Source: Ichthyophonus hoferi
Lineage: Eukaryota > Opisthokonta > Ichthyosporea > Ichthyophonida > Ichthyophonidae
Assembly (NCBI GenBank): GCA_002751075.1
Contig: NAOQ01000351.1
Span: 2,635-66,634, forward strand
Direction of reading: 5' to 3'
Length of the DNA stretch: 64,000 bases
Numbering within the stretch: the first letter of the stretch is position 1; each line of letters starts with the position of its first letter. The notes beneath the pieces were generated by a model. The model ran no database searches. It was given only the letters and a program-made list of their open reading frames with translations, and was not told where the DNA came from. The translations under genes and the position numbers were made by a program. This document shows positions 12,077-26,033 of this stretch, piece by piece.

Positions 12077-15000
12077 GTAGCCAGGGGAATTGGCTAGATC
12101 ACTATCTAAGGACAGATATATGTACAAGCCACTATCATCATATATACACCTACCTCTTTAAAAGTCTACATTTCTCTTTTTTTAATTGGCTATTTCCACT
12201 TTTGCTCTTTTTTCTCAACATATGTTTGTCTGATTCTTTATCTTGCATTATTGTTGTGTTTTTTTCTTTTCATATACATGTTTTGCTTAAATATAGAGGC
12301 AAACTATGCGAAATGTCACCAGAGTTGGGTCTCTCATGGTGACAAGGCCTTCTTGATGAATGATATAGAGAGAAAATACCTTATGTTATATGTTCAATCT
12401 TAAATACCAGGGAGAAAATAGTTGTAAGATCAATTGTTTTCAAACCCTGTTTATTTACTGATTCGTTTAAAGGATTTCCTCAGAGAAGAGTAAAATAGCT
12501 CCTTATAGAAAAGATGACCTCGGTCGGCTGTGTTTTAATCCAATTATCTCTACTATGGTAGGCCTGGCGCACAGGCTGTGACGTCAACACGAGCTGTTTA
12601 TAGGGATCAGTGTCTATTAAAAATTTAAATTGTGATATTGATTGGATCTCTAAGTATAATATAGTGTAATAAGATGTGATATGTTTTGATGATTTTAGAC
12701 AATAGTGCACCCATCTACCTCCACTGCACAGTGAGTGATATAATTGGACGTCATTGCCAATAACATGACCCATTGGTTGTTTCACCAGCGATTCAATCCA
12801 AGGAAATCATAACAAAATTTTGACGCTAAGAGAATGGAGAGCCTTTCAAAGAGCCAAAAAGGAATCAAGATGTAATTGTACTAAATTGTTAGTGCAAGCT
12901 ATAATAGTTGGAGAATGTATTTATATATATTATGTTGTCTTACTCTTTTGTATAGATTATCATTGTTTTATTCAAATGTGTGGCTCTACGTTGAGTGTGT
13001 TAATACACAATACTTCTGGCCCTCTCTCAGTGATGTGTGTCATATTCTGCAATTTTGATGCTTTATTCCATTGAATAATTAGGAAACATAAATCTATCTT
13101 TGTTTGCAAAGGAAATTCCTTTGCTGTCAGCCTATGACGAGTTGTGGGGTACCACAAGTACTGAACTGGGCCATCGATATTTGACAGGGCATGCTTCTAG
13201 GCTATCTGAGTTTGATATTACTTATATGTAGAGATGTAAAGCTTCTCTTTGATTTCCATGCTGTTTGTCTATAGTTGTGACAGAATTGCTAGACCCGGGC
13301 TGGCCACTCTTGACATGCATTTTAAATAAATTTTTGAGTCTTTATACTGTTATAACTAAACTATGTACTTTTAGACCTTTGTTAAAATCGCATACAACTG
13401 AAAGTAGGTTCATTCTAAGTCTACATATCTCAGTTATATAGTTGAGAGCTCTTGGTGAGACGTTTGTTAGCTAAGAGTCTAAACTGCTGAACTTTGCATA
13501 CTACTACTCAATAAAAACTCACAGATATTTGTGGAACATATTAATATTACAATCAGACATTAGTACTTTGCCTGCCGCACCTTGTAAATGAGCAAGATAA
13601 ATAACAACACAACTTAAAATCACAATAATTTAACAATAAGATTATATATAACTGCTATTATTAATTAATTCTAATGAGTTGTATTACGGTCTTAGTTACT
13701 GTGGTCACCACCATGCTCCAATGCCTCTTAACATTTAGACGTTCATTAGGAATGATAATAAACATTTGATTATAAGTACTTCAAACATTGATGATCATTA
13801 TTTTAGATTTAGCTGGTGGCCTACTCCAGCTATTTTAATCATCTGCTGATGTACCCTAGCACTAACTCCAACGTAGTCATAGAGTGTACAGATCAATTAT
13901 TTGGAGTAAGATAACTGTTAATAATCACTCGAATTGGTGTTTAATTGCAATGTTCTACCAGGAAAAGAGTTAGAAATGTGCAAATATAGACTATACGTCC
14001 TCTAAGAGTTAGATTCATAATTATAATATTATGCAATAAAGTTCCAGCTCTCTGATGATAAAAAAATGGTAATTCATTGTGTACTTTTGATTCATGAAGA
14101 TGGATAACTGAAAGGCACTGACCTTGAGCTCTAACTTTGTAATAAGCGCTGGTATTGTAATTGTGTTAGTGAAAGATGTAGATTTCATAATATCTTATGG
14201 TGATATGAACGAAATATTTTACATATATTCTTTGAAATACTGAACTAGAGATTATTGGGAAAGTATAATAAAAGCATTCAGGCACCAATTTTCTTATCTT
14301 ACAAATAGTCGCATTATATGTGAATGACGTAATGGTAATTGTATTGACTACTCCACATATACAGAAGTGATACATTACTGGCATATGTAATATAGCTCTA
14401 TTGTATTTTTTAAGATCCAAGTTCTGCATATATATATATAATCTTTAATCTTTTTTTAACCTTAAATAAATTTAATAATACGAAAATAGGGATGCTTGTA
14501 CACAAATGATTATTTGTTAGTTAACACTGAGTAATAATGATTTCCTAGCCTAATAATGATAGACATTATAGCCTTTTTCTTAATATTATAATTAAAGACT
14601 TGTAGCATTGCTAAACAATGAGGAAATTAAATAAGTACATATGGAAATTTACATAATATAGAAAGAAACTTATGTAAGGACTAGCTTAGTGTTGCAAGAA
14701 AAGTTTAAATAATTTAAGATTTCTACACCCATGACACAGAAACTATAACTAATACATTGCCGCATGAAAAGATAGCCCTACACTTATGCCACATGCTTTA
14801 AAGTCATTGCATTTATTTTAGCATAGCGTGTATAATAGTCAGACTAGTAGTTTGTTAACAAATAGATTAGATTTTCTGGATAGTTATGCCAGGATTCATC
14901 AGTAGAAAAATATAAAGTTTTCTGATCAGATGCAACAAGGTAAACCTGATCTCACAGATATGAGTCAAGATGTACTTGATAGATCTATATGTAGAGACTG

Positions 15001-15499
15001 GAATTACGCTAAAAAACAAAATAAATACATATTCAGAACTATTTTTACAAGGTCTATTATGTGCAACATGATATATTTCATTTAATTTGCTACTTGCCTG
15101 TAAATTGTAAACAATCTTATAATTTGACATTTCAAGCATATCCTCTTTTTTAACTATCCATATAACATATTTAACCGCCAAATAAAACCATACAACCCTA
15201 CTAAGCAGTAAATTTCACTTCACAACTAGATGCAATTTAGAATTATAATCAGTAGCATCAGGAGTAGTGCCAATATATACATGTTGTCCAATAATCTCTT
15301 ATAATCAACTAGGCACTGGCATGTGAATGAAGCACAGCAAGACTTGACAGCCATCTTGTATTGGTTTGCAATTTTAATAAAGTGGTAAAAGATAAGAACA
15401 AAGAATTGAGACCAACAAGTATTGTCTTGCTCATATTAATACAGGGACCTAGGCGCAACACATAGACATGGTTATAATTCACAGAAATAATTTTTACTA

Positions 15500-15627
15500 T
15501 CTAGCTGGCATTAAAAAATCTGGCACCTGAACTATTATCATATACCCTTCCTGCCTAGCAGCATCCTATTTATTAATTTAAAACCATATTTTACACTAAA
15601 GGGTTATGTCAACTGCATATCCTCCCA
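15500..15627. repeat. Left copy of a ~128-bp sequence flanking the gap
   Basis: This block matches 16208-16334 base for base apart from one A in an A-run. It ends four bases before the run of Ns. Such near-identity on both sides of a gap is the usual sign of two overlapping contig ends placed in series. Confidence 0.95.
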
Positions 15628-15631
15628 CTGA

Positions 15632-16207
15632 NNNNNNNNNNNNNNNNNNNNNNNNNNNNNNNNNNNNNNNNNNNNNNNNNNNNNNNNNNNNNNNNNNNNN
15701 NNNNNNNNNNNNNNNNNNNNNNNNNNNNNNNNNNNNNNNNNNNNNNNNNNNNNNNNNNNNNNNNNNNNNNNNNNNNNNNNNNNNNNNNNNNNNNNNNNNN
15801 NNNNNNNNNNNNNNNNNNNNNNNNNNNNNNNNNNNNNNNNNNNNNNNNNNNNNNNNNNNNNNNNNNNNNNNNNNNNNNNNNNNNNNNNNNNNNNNNNNNN
15901 NNNNNNNNNNNNNNNNNNNNNNNNNNNNNNNNNNNNNNNNNNNNNNNNNNNNNNNNNNNNNNNNNNNNNNNNNNNNNNNNNNNNNNNNNNNNNNNNNNNN
16001 NNNNNNNNNNNNNNNNNNNNNNNNNNNNNNNNNNNNNNNNNNNNNNNNNNNNNNNNNNNNNNNNNNNNNNNNNNNNNNNNNNNNNNNNNNNNNNNNNNNN
16101 NNNNNNNNNNNNNNNNNNNNNNNNNNNNNNNNNNNNNNNNNNNNNNNNNNNNNNNNNNNNNNNNNNNNNNNNNNNNNNNNNNNNNNNNNNNNNNNNNNNN
16201 NNNNNNN
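15632..16207. other. Assembly gap (576 Ns)
   Basis: A run of undetermined bases. The long reading frames that seem to cross it on both strands are artefacts of translating N. The duplicated flanks suggest the true gap length may be zero or negative. Confidence 0.99.
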
Positions 16208-16334
16208 TCTAGCTGGCATTAAAAATCTGGCACCTGAACTATTATCATATACCCTTCCTGCCTAGCAGCATCCTATTTATTAATTTAAAACCATATTTTA
16301 CACTAAAGGGTTATGTCAACTGCATATCCTCCCA
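16208..16334. repeat. Right copy of the sequence flanking the gap
   Basis: Second copy of the block at 15500-15627, one base shorter. After it the sequence continues into unique AT-rich DNA. Confidence 0.95.
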
Positions 16335-16770
16335 TAAAACATTCGCTCATTCAAGATTACATGATACTTTATATTCATTGTAGAGAAGAACAATCTCTCA
16401 ACATGTAGATAGGGGTTTATTTTTACTTATTGCCTTTTCCTTCCTAAGGGCCCAACCAATCATGATTAGGTATTGACATCTTGACTCATTAACAACCCCA
16501 GGCAACCAACTTTAGACTAGACTGAAAGCATCATAGCCAGTAAAGGCTTACTTACTATTAGAATAAAAGAAATGTTACAAACTGCAGAGAATGTAAGTTT
16601 CTAGGGTCTAAGGACATGGCTTCATAGATATATATATTATTAGATTGGCGTAACTATAGGATAATGATTAAAGAAGTTGTTAGATTAAAACGACAGCATA
16701 GTATATTGCTTAGAACCAATAAAAAGATTCAGATGTCTTGCATATGATAGTTCATAACCAGAGAGACAGT

Positions 16771-19700
16771 TCACAAACTTACATATGTGGGGTCATTGTC
16801 CCGAAGATATTGCATAATAGCCTTCATACCCTCAGTTATTACAGGATTGGGTGGGATGATAAGCTGGTTGCTTTTAAGATCAAGTATCTGTATAGGCCAG
16901 CCCCCCCATTAATACACAGAGGCATCTTTTCCTTTAATGTGCAGAAAACAGTTCAGCCTATTGGTCTGTGTGGAAGTCTACATGGGGCCAGCTAGCTAAG
17001 TTTGGTTTTATAATTCAGTTATCATGCCTATATATAGTCTAATAGTATAATCCCTACTATGCCTATATATTGCCTAATATTGTACTAAATATTGCTATGC
17101 TCTACCAACAGACCAAAAGTTCTTACCGTCAGCTTTTCCAAGTGGTGCAGACTCAGTGGCAGTTCAGTCATTTTATTATTGCTAAGATCCATTTTTGTAA
17201 TTTTGGTACAACTGCCTGTAACATTTATGTGTTATTTTATGATTTAAAATACAAAAAAGTGGAAAACATTAAACATGTAAATATTCTTTAGCCTAATTTA
17301 TGGCAACTACCCTGACTGGTATTTCTATTTTACATAAAAGCCAGCTACAAAGACAAACCAGGCAAGTATCATTGGGCAACAAGTTAGTCAACTAGCAATT
17401 ATTTATTATTAGAAGGGCCAGGTAAATAGAGCATACAAGGTACACAGGTAAAGGACTGTGCATTGAATTCTACCTATACTAAAGGACCCTCTACAGCAAG
17501 TGTCACACCTTTGCCTTATTGTCTCCATTTGCCTTTGCATGCATAAAACACTCGGAATTGTAATTTCTGTAACACATGACAGTCTCCTTTGGACTATTAT
17601 CACAGATCCACAGGATAGGCTATAGAGGCCACATTAGAGCATGATATAGTGGCAGATACCTATTGTACCAGACTTGGGAGTAAAAGATGATAGAATGGAC
17701 GAGTAATTATATAGAGTTTACATTGAACTTAAAAAAATAAGGAAGGCAAGATATTGGCAGATATTAAAATATTCAGTAAAATCAAGGGAAAGTATACACT
17801 AAAAAAGAGAAAGCTTTGAAATAGCTAAAGGAAAACATCAAGTTATTAGGGGAGAGGGGGAGAGAAGGGTCTTTTGGAAAAGCCAGCATAGTCCCATAAC
17901 ATCACATACAAATTTCAGGGTTCAGTCTGGTAAGCTCATTGTTACGAACATCCAGCCAGTCTAGGTTTACTAGTTGGCCAATACTATTTGGAAGACACTC
18001 CAGAGAGTTGTTGGAGATCACCAGCTTGGTCAGACTAAAGCCACCAAAGCCATGTAAGCACCATGCTCAGTACGTGTTTTAGAGTGTGACAGACATAGGG
18101 TATATGTCATGGTATACTTTGAACTACATTTAATGTGAAAGCAAGGAGAGCGTATAGCATGATATTGTCAAGCAGGCTATGTATAGTCAGCAATCCATGA
18201 CCAAAGGAGGCCCTCACCTGGTCAGAGCACCAATTCCTTCATCCAGTACTAGAATGCCGTTATTGTTCAGATGAAGTTCCCTTAATTCCTTCAGGGTCCA
18301 TAGTTCGTCTGGTAGCACTGACATCTTGTTGTAGCTATTTATCCAATGAGGTTAACCCTAATATCCCGTTATAACTGCTTATTCAATCCACTTGCTACAT
18401 ATAATTCTACTACCATCTCCTCACTTTTTCTATTCTAATCTAATCCAGAAAGGATCTATAAAGCATGATTTATCCCCACCTACAAAAGAGAACATTAAGA
18501 AGAAAGAGTAACAGTGCAGACCTTCTGGGATAGAGGGCTTTCCTAATAGGACTTAGGTACTTCAACCATCTACACTTAACTGATTCTAGCCAACTACTTA
18601 AAAGCATGAAACACTCAATTAAAAACCAGCCTATTTAAATCAAAAGGATGATCCAGTATCAAATGCCCTGTCTTATATAATGATCTATGACCTGCTGCAT
18701 GCCCCACGTAACCTTGGCCCAATTGAGAATTGACTTACCCCAGCATTAGTACAACTAATAATTGCAGCTGGCCCAAGGAAGCCCCAGGAAAGGAGTGGTA
18801 CGACAAGTAATTCTTGGAGACATCCAGGTACTGTAGGCCAGCCAGCTCTGATATCTCTTTCTGGGAAATAAAACAGAACAACATAATTAATTAAGGTCTA
18901 CTGTAGCCCCATCCCACCCTCATCACCCAGGTCCTACCGGAAGGGTAGAGAGGGTCCCTTGTGATACCTCCAGTCGTTTTAGGTTTTTTAGGGTGCCAAT
19001 TTGTTCTGTTGGATCCGGTTAGTACCCAATAGAATACCTGCCCCTCGGCAGACAAATATTTTAAGCCCCAATCACCTACCCCCTAACTCTATGCAGTTCG
19101 GATTGCTTTTGAAATCCAGGCGTTCTAATTTTGACCAATAACTGATGTCCTCTGGAAGTTGATCAATCTTAGTATTACGTAGATTAATGTGCTGCAGCCC
19201 AATAATAGCCTGTGAGCAAGATTGATCACATGATCATAATATTACAAGTAACAGGAATGACCCCTACACTCTCTTAGTATACTCTCTTAGTATCTCACTG
19301 GATATTTGTGGTAGGCATGGAACAATATGAGCTTTAGTTATTGGATATTTTGGCCCATACTCTACTCCAACAACACTTAATAATAATAACTTTTTTGGCG
19401 ATCTCTCACATGCCTTTTGACTCTAACCAGAGCTCACCTTTATTGATTGCCACTTGCAGATTGTAGTTGGAAGCTCTATCAATGCATTGTCCTCTATAAA
19501 GAGCGTTTCCAATTTTTCCCAATTGCCCACTGCCCACCCAAAAGTTAATAAAATCCTATTTAAGATGGATTCCTTTGCCCCTCCCAGGCAAGAATATAAG
19601 ATTTAGTCTATGTACTGTTAGTGGCTATCTGCCTCAGGCAAGTATTACAAAGCAAAAAGGTCATTGCATAGTATATTATATTATATTGCTAGCCAATGAT

Positions 19701-22700
19701 GTTCCACTGCGGGGCTGCCCTAGTCTATCAAACCCCCTGGCATTGCTTACTATGGGAGACAGTAATAGATATAATAGATATGATAGATATAATACATGAC
19801 AAAGAGGCAGTTTAATTGATAAAACTCCTCAGTGTTGCAGCATTTTAAAATGCAATACTAGCTAATCAGAATGTATTACAAACCTTCAAGGGGGAGCTCC
19901 TGCAATCGGTTGCCTGATAGGTCAATAAACTCCAAGTTTATTAACTGGCCAATCTCTGATGGTAGTCGAGCGATTTGATTCTCATGGAGATCCATATGCT
20001 ACACCCAGGTCAAAGAGAATCAACACCAAGTTACCATATAGACCCCGCCTAGGCCACACGGAACTACTTTATACTCAGTATGATACAATGATACCATCAC
20101 AATATACTCTATAGAGCCTATACGCAGTAGAATAAAACAATACGGTACCTATCACACTAGATTATATTAAGACGATTAGGTTACCAAGCATAAATATCCA
20201 ATCACAGGTAGACAAGAGAGAGGTATGTCTATAACCATGTGTACGGCCATTTTTATATCTAGATAGCCCTGTAAATACATCTATCTATTCAGATATGTAT
20301 ATTTTTGTGCTGTTATTTCTATTATACAAATATCCCTATGTACGTGCATGTGACATGACGGCATATCTATGGACAGATATGTGGTTGCCCATATGTACCA
20401 AGGAGATTATGAATAAACAATTACTTTATTAAATACTCCTATAAGTGTAAAAGATTACACTAACATACATGATTAAATTGTTTCTCTAATCATTAATCAA
20501 TAATAAATCTACATATATTTACACCTAAATCGGTACATACCCACGCACAAACAGAACTCACCAGTAGCCTGTCTAAGGCCTGTACATCTTCTGGAATCAA
20601 CTTAATTTTGTTTTCATTGGCCTTGACTGTCTGCAAATTACCAAGCTTGCACACTACCAATGGCAATAGCTATTGGAGGAGAGAACATCAGCTGCCAGAT
20701 CATGTGATACCATTGTCTACCATATATGTCATACCGTTTGTCGATAACTATATTGGGAATTCTACAATTAACTCTATTGTTATATTTTTATCTTTATTAG
20801 AAAACAGTGAAGACTAGTAATAATGTGATGTTTGAAATATGAAAATCTAATTAAAACCATATCACTCAAAGTAAGGAAAATAAATCCCATTATTGCAAGC
20901 TAAGGCCTGCTCCTATCTGGCCCCCTTTTTTCCTCTTGGCTATTTAGCTACTACGTACAGACTACATGACGATATGACTGGTTGGGGTCGACCAATGGTA
21001 CACTATAGGAGGCCTTATTTATACCCATCCTTTACCATCTAGACCAGCCCACTTCCTGACTACATGGACCTACCTTGAAGTTATTTTGGCTAATATCTAG
21101 GTGCTCTAAGTTGGTTAGGCCCACCCAGGCTTCAGGCAGCTCCCTGTAACATAGTACCTTGTTTGGTGATTGCTATTGTAGTAGTACCCACATGCAATTA
21201 CAATTCAAGGACTGTCCATGAATATTTGATATAAAAACTAGCAACTAACCATTATTCTCTCTCTAAATGCCCTATCCTCCCTGTAATTACATGGCTAATC
21301 TAGACATCATTACTGAACCCACTTGTGCTGGCACCACCACTTCTATATCTCAAAACTAACAGGTTACTAATAAAGGCTTTGAGCCGATTAATGCAAGTGC
21401 ATTATAATTGTTTTAATGTTGAATACCAATAAAAGACAACAAGTAATCAAACTGCACTTACTCCAATTGATTCCCACTAAGAATTAATTTGGTTAAATTG
21501 GTCAACTTGCTCAAGCTTGGTTGAAGAGGACAAAAGAAGAGTCGGTTATGAGCTGGGGATAGTGTTAAAGATAAGATAAGCCGCCTCTAGACAACAATCA
21601 CCTGCTACCGGATTTTCAGTCCAAGTTGGTAAAAAAAACAAGAATAACACACAATAAAATGAACATCAGTTACTAGGTGGTTGAGACTAAGCAAAAAAAA
21701 AATTACAGCAAACAATATATATATGAAAGAAGAGTCAGTAAGGACAGAATGGGGATGAGAAGGAAAAGGGGGAGAAGCCAAAAGGGGAAAATCAACCGCA
21801 TATAGAATAGATGAACAAAATAAATATTTATAAGATTAACAGAATTGTAATGTCATTAGTTAAAAAACAACATTATATATATAGATGTCTGTATCTATGT
21901 GTATAAGAGCAGCCGAATAGAATTTCCTACAGTTTTGTTATGAGTACTTAATACTTTTAGTAGGTCATAAAGTTATCTGGCCTAAAACAAAACCATACAC
22001 GTAGTATATACACAGACCATGCCCTTACTAACCAGCTGCAAACTCTCTAAGACAGGTTAGCTGGCCTAGTTCCTCTGGAAGGGAGGTGATAGCATTGGAC
22101 GATATGTCCAGGCGCTCTAGGGCTGCGACATAAGCTGCGACAGGATAGAGTGTGATTTCCATTAAAACTAATGTATTTTAAAAAAAGAGCCATTGCTGTT
22201 ATTGCATTCTTTTCATGTACTTCTACAAGTATTTTCTTCATCTGACATGAAATAAAACCAATACCATACCGACATAGATCCTAATTAATCTATAAAGGCT
22301 ATGACAGGAAATACCAGCAAGTGTCTTAATGACTAATATCTAAAAAATAAAGTAAATTTATGGAAGGGCGTGTCTAATTCAAATAAATGAAATATCATTT
22401 AATGTTGCATAAAGGAAAAGCAAGCAAAAGCATATATAAGTGTGTGAAGTAACAGTGGCTAGGTTGCAGTTAGTAAAGACCATTTCTATAAGCCGGCCTC
22501 AAGATAAGAAACAAAGAAGCCAAAAAGAACTTTACTAGTACATATTACCATATATTTACAGAAAAAAAAAAATTGGAGGAGAGGTTTTTAGGATGTAAAT
22601 TATATTATGCATAGGCAGCCAACTAAAAAGTGGTAAAGAATGAAATGCCAACAGCGTTTGTTCAGAGCTGAGGCAATACAAAGAAGTTTTTTGATCCGAA

Positions 22701-23272
22701 TGTGTATTCATAAAGGCATGACAAAAAAGAAACAATCAATTAAGTTTATTTTTTTGATTTAGCTAAGGGTACACAGCAGTTTCAACCACAAGCTGGCTTC
22801 TATACGTAACAATTAAATGGAGGATACATAAAGATAATAAAGATCTTAAAGGGAATAACTTTGTTCAAAAGCAATGAGGAACTAATGGAAGATGGCATAC
22901 CAATTTCAGAAGGGATATCTGGTAAAATATTGTTGTTGACAAGTAAAGTCTTGCAGAGAATTAGCTTGCTGATTGTAGCCGGAAGCTCCTTAAGGGATAA
23001 GTTACTATTGGATGAAACTGTGTAAGTGCAATACATGACAGCTTAATACCACAACCCTCACAAAGGACTTTGTAGAAAAGTTGCATTGCAGGTGACAGCC
23101 GTGCTTCAAAGTAGTACAAATTTCAAGTCAACTAAAATAGACATGTATAGTCATTGATAATATTTCCTCAAACAGAACAGCCGAGAGGAAGCAATGGAGA
23201 ACAAACGACCTACCTCAAGTCCACAAGTTCGGACTTCTTGTATTTCTTCATCATGCCTAGATCATTACCCAT
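16771..23272 (-). CDS. LRRC40: Intracellular leucine-rich-repeat protein, LRRC40-like (15 exons)
   Basis: Minus-strand exons, 5' to 3': 23214-23272, 22901-23004, 22033-22122, 21462-21552, 21074-21143, 20562-20669, 19884-19998, 19438-19529, 19080-19209, 18938-19005, 18739-18860, 18218-18334, 17910-18034, 17127-17215, 16771-16887. All phases agree and give 498 residues. Almost the whole protein is leucine-rich repeats of about 23 residues, roughly 18-20 of them, such as LERLDISSNAITSLPEELGQ and LTKLVISNNSLECLPNSIGQ. There is no signal peptide or transmembrane segment, so it is probably a cytosolic or nuclear scaffold. The tail (MKAIMQYLRDNDP) resembles the LRRC40 C-terminus (AILEYLRD), which is why I chose that name. 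Plant-type intracellular Ras-group LRR proteins are an alternative. The protein starts MGN, so N-myristoylation is possible but weakly supported. The function of LRRC40 is not well established. Confidence 0.85.
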
Positions 23273-23587
23273 CTTTGCAGCTTTATTTAATTATGTACCA
23301 GTTTTTATATTTATGAAAGGCTTAATTAGCAAAGCAAACAATAAATAAGATTATAGTAACCTAGGATTGTAATGGTATAGTTATGTTTCTTGATATCTTT
23401 CTACTGAAGCCAATAAAGGCACGCAAGGCCGGTTATCTGCGTTAGAGCTATGGTGCGCCACGGGCCAATAGCCAGTCGGGTCCTTATTAAACTATTTTGT
23501 TAAATTGGGATTGGTGAAATTAATAAATAAATAACGAATGCTCTTTACCATAAATCTTTTCGCTGGTATGTATGATATTGAAGTATT

Positions 23588-23678
23588 CAAAAAAAAAAAA
23601 TGCAAACAAAAAAAAAATAATCATTTTTTTTTTTTAGAAATAGGTGGATGACGTTTTTTTTTTTTTTTTTTTTTTTTG
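23588..23678. repeat. Poly(A) and poly(T) tracts in inverted arrangement
   Basis: Two A-runs of about 10-12 nt are followed by a T-run of about 13 and one of about 23 nt within 90 bp. They could pair into an A:T hairpin or mark the tails of old retroposed inserts. Nothing else identifies an element. Confidence 0.8.
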
Positions 23679-24370
23679 AGATATTTGTATATTGGGCCAG
23701 GTTCATCTGGATTCAAGATGGCTGTGATTGGGTGTAGGACAGAATAGATGGAAGATAATGCAAAGAAAGGGAAATTGGCTCATGGAATTTGGACCAAAAT
23801 TATATTGGCCAATAATCATGTTACAAATTCAATTCTAATGGTTCTGCGTACTTAAAAAATATATCCTATTGTTTTATAATCGTGTAGATTAAATTGTACG
23901 ATTGGCTAGTCATCATGTTTGATGTGGAACAACGATTTTCGACATTACAGAATAAATATGCAGTCGTGGTGCACTATTTTATAAAAATACAATAAAATAT
24001 GAAAATATAATATGTAAATACAAATTTTCTTGACCTAAGTTTTGAGAAGTTAAATAAAAACACTTTAAATATTCTTGAATAAGCCGTAATAGTGTTTGTG
24101 CCGGTTGGTTGTATCATTAATTAAGCCAATCTTCGAGGTCTTTTCCTTATCAAAGTTTGAACTTAATTTTTTTTTCGCTAACTCGATAAATGAAAAGTAC
24201 GCAAGTAGTATTAGCTCATCATTCCAAAAAAACGTAAATTATTTCATCACTTATAATTGCCATAGCTAGGTACTTTTATAGGGTACAGGTAGTCATAGAG
24301 ACTGTCTCAGCCTAAAATGTATCAAATAAATCTCAAACTCTCCGAGAAAATCACCCGTTCTTATTGTAGT

Positions 24371-24457
24371 CTACTGTCCTCACTCGAATAAAAGGCCCAC
24401 TTTTATTATATTCGAATATAAGGGTGGGGGGACCTTTTGTTCGAGGGAAGACAATAG
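24371..24457. repeat. 87-nt imperfect palindrome, MITE-like
   Basis: The left arm (24371-24398, starting CTACTGTCCTCACTCG) is the imperfect reverse complement of the right arm (24430-24457, ending GGAAGACAATAG), with roughly six mismatches in 28 nt. The middle is itself partly self-complementary around TTCGAA. This fits a small foldback element or a miniature inverted-repeat transposon. No clear target-site duplication is visible. Confidence 0.6.
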
Positions 24458-26033
24458 AAGATAAAGTGGACTTACGTAAGTTAGAACGACATCCATTTAG
24501 CTAAAAGAATAACATTGGATTTAATCCTACAAGGCCATAGAAAACTCGTAGATTAAGAGTGGTGCTATTTCACCCGTTTACTATAATACACAAATGAAAA
24601 CCACATGTAAGCAGCCATTTGGTGTTGGAATGCACCAGATTGTGGGATCCAATAGAAAGCCACATATTTAAGTAGCTTTAAACAACCAAACACAGACAAG
24701 GCCGATGGGATGTTGATAATAAATTGGTTAGGTTTTATTGTTTTTGTTTCAAATTAGTCTATTTTAGTTGACAGATAAGCTTTAAATTCTTAATAACTTA
24801 AAAAAATATTCAAAAACCTCATTACTACTCACATGACTAGTAAGCGCAGTCTTTACGTGCTAAACCCAGCAGAATATCAATATTATTTAATCGTTTTAGC
24901 GTAGGGGATGAATAGGCCAACCAGCAGCACCTAATTATTTTTACAATTTATATTTTAGAATGAAGCCTGTCTAAGTACATCAAGTAAAAATTGGCCCACC
25001 TATTTTTGAATTCTCATATTACCAAAAACAAAAAAAACAAAAAAAATAAATAAATAATGTGTTATAGATTTTATATAATCATTTATGTCAGTAGGTAAAA
25101 TGTAAGGAAAGCCTTGGAATCTGCTATTATTCCCCATTAATCCACTATAAATTTGTATGAAATATGTAGACACGTTTGGCAGCCATTTGCCATGTACATG
25201 TGTACTTTAAAGTTGCCTGGACAATTAACAATGATGATTGTTTATTGATTGATTCATACCATGCCATTCTAGATCAAAATTAAATGTGTAACATTTTCCT
25301 TTGCTTCTTGACTTTTAAATATAGTGTAGCTAGCTAATATCATATCTATCACTACTTCACTATTTCTTAGTATATGACTATTAATAGATCTTCAATTCAG
25401 AAGATTTATATAACCTGCCTAATTTAGTATGTGGAATCTGCTACTATGCCTTGATGTAAATAGGATCAAGGTCTTATATAAAGCGCGTGTTACACTAGAC
25501 AATCTGTAAGTAGTAGGCGGTCAGGTGACTTAACCAATCTTAAAAACCTCTAGCGTCAAAAACAATGGACATCAGTGTCTTCACTAATCTATACCTGCAA
25601 ATAATTAATATATTTCTCATGCACCCAAAAACTTATGATGCCTACTGGAAAGCCTGGACGCTAATATGACATTCGGGACGAACATGTTCATTATATTGGT
25701 ATTGGTATTTGTAATATGTCAGCTGTACCAGATCGTCTAAAATCACTGTAGCTATAAAAGTAGACTATTAAAACATTTTATGACGCTATTAAGAAAAATA
25801 ATATACATATGTGTACAGCCATATTTGATGCTGGATTATATACCTCATCCAATGCAGTCAGAGTCAAAAAATATTATCATGTTTATCCATAAGAAAGTAC
25901 ATTTTTTGTTTAAGTCATATATGTATATAAGAAAATATTTAACAGCAAAAAACATTTTATCAGTCTAATGTGTAAACAAGTTCTACTAAACTTTTAAAAT
26001 AAGTATATTAACATACGAGCTTGTTATCACTGA

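Larger units (their letters stand above)
12077..16770. other. AT-rich gene-poor interval between the SDR and LRR genes
   Basis: Between the stop codon of the SDR gene and the stop codon of the minus-strand LRR gene I see only short chance frames, poly(A/T) runs and the assembly gap described separately. No conserved protein segment, RNA gene or intact transposon was recognised. Confidence 0.6.
23273..26033. other. AT-rich intergenic DNA
   Basis: No coding segment is recognised between the LRR start codon and the 3' end of the coiled-coil gene. The interval contains long A and T tracts (23588-23678) and an 87-nt near-palindrome (24371-24457), both listed separately. The promoter of the LRR gene should lie in its left part. 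Confidence 0.55.

Noticed and set aside
15596-16265. Long reading frames on both strands (about 207 and 219 codons)
   Set aside because: They consist almost entirely of Ns from the assembly gap.
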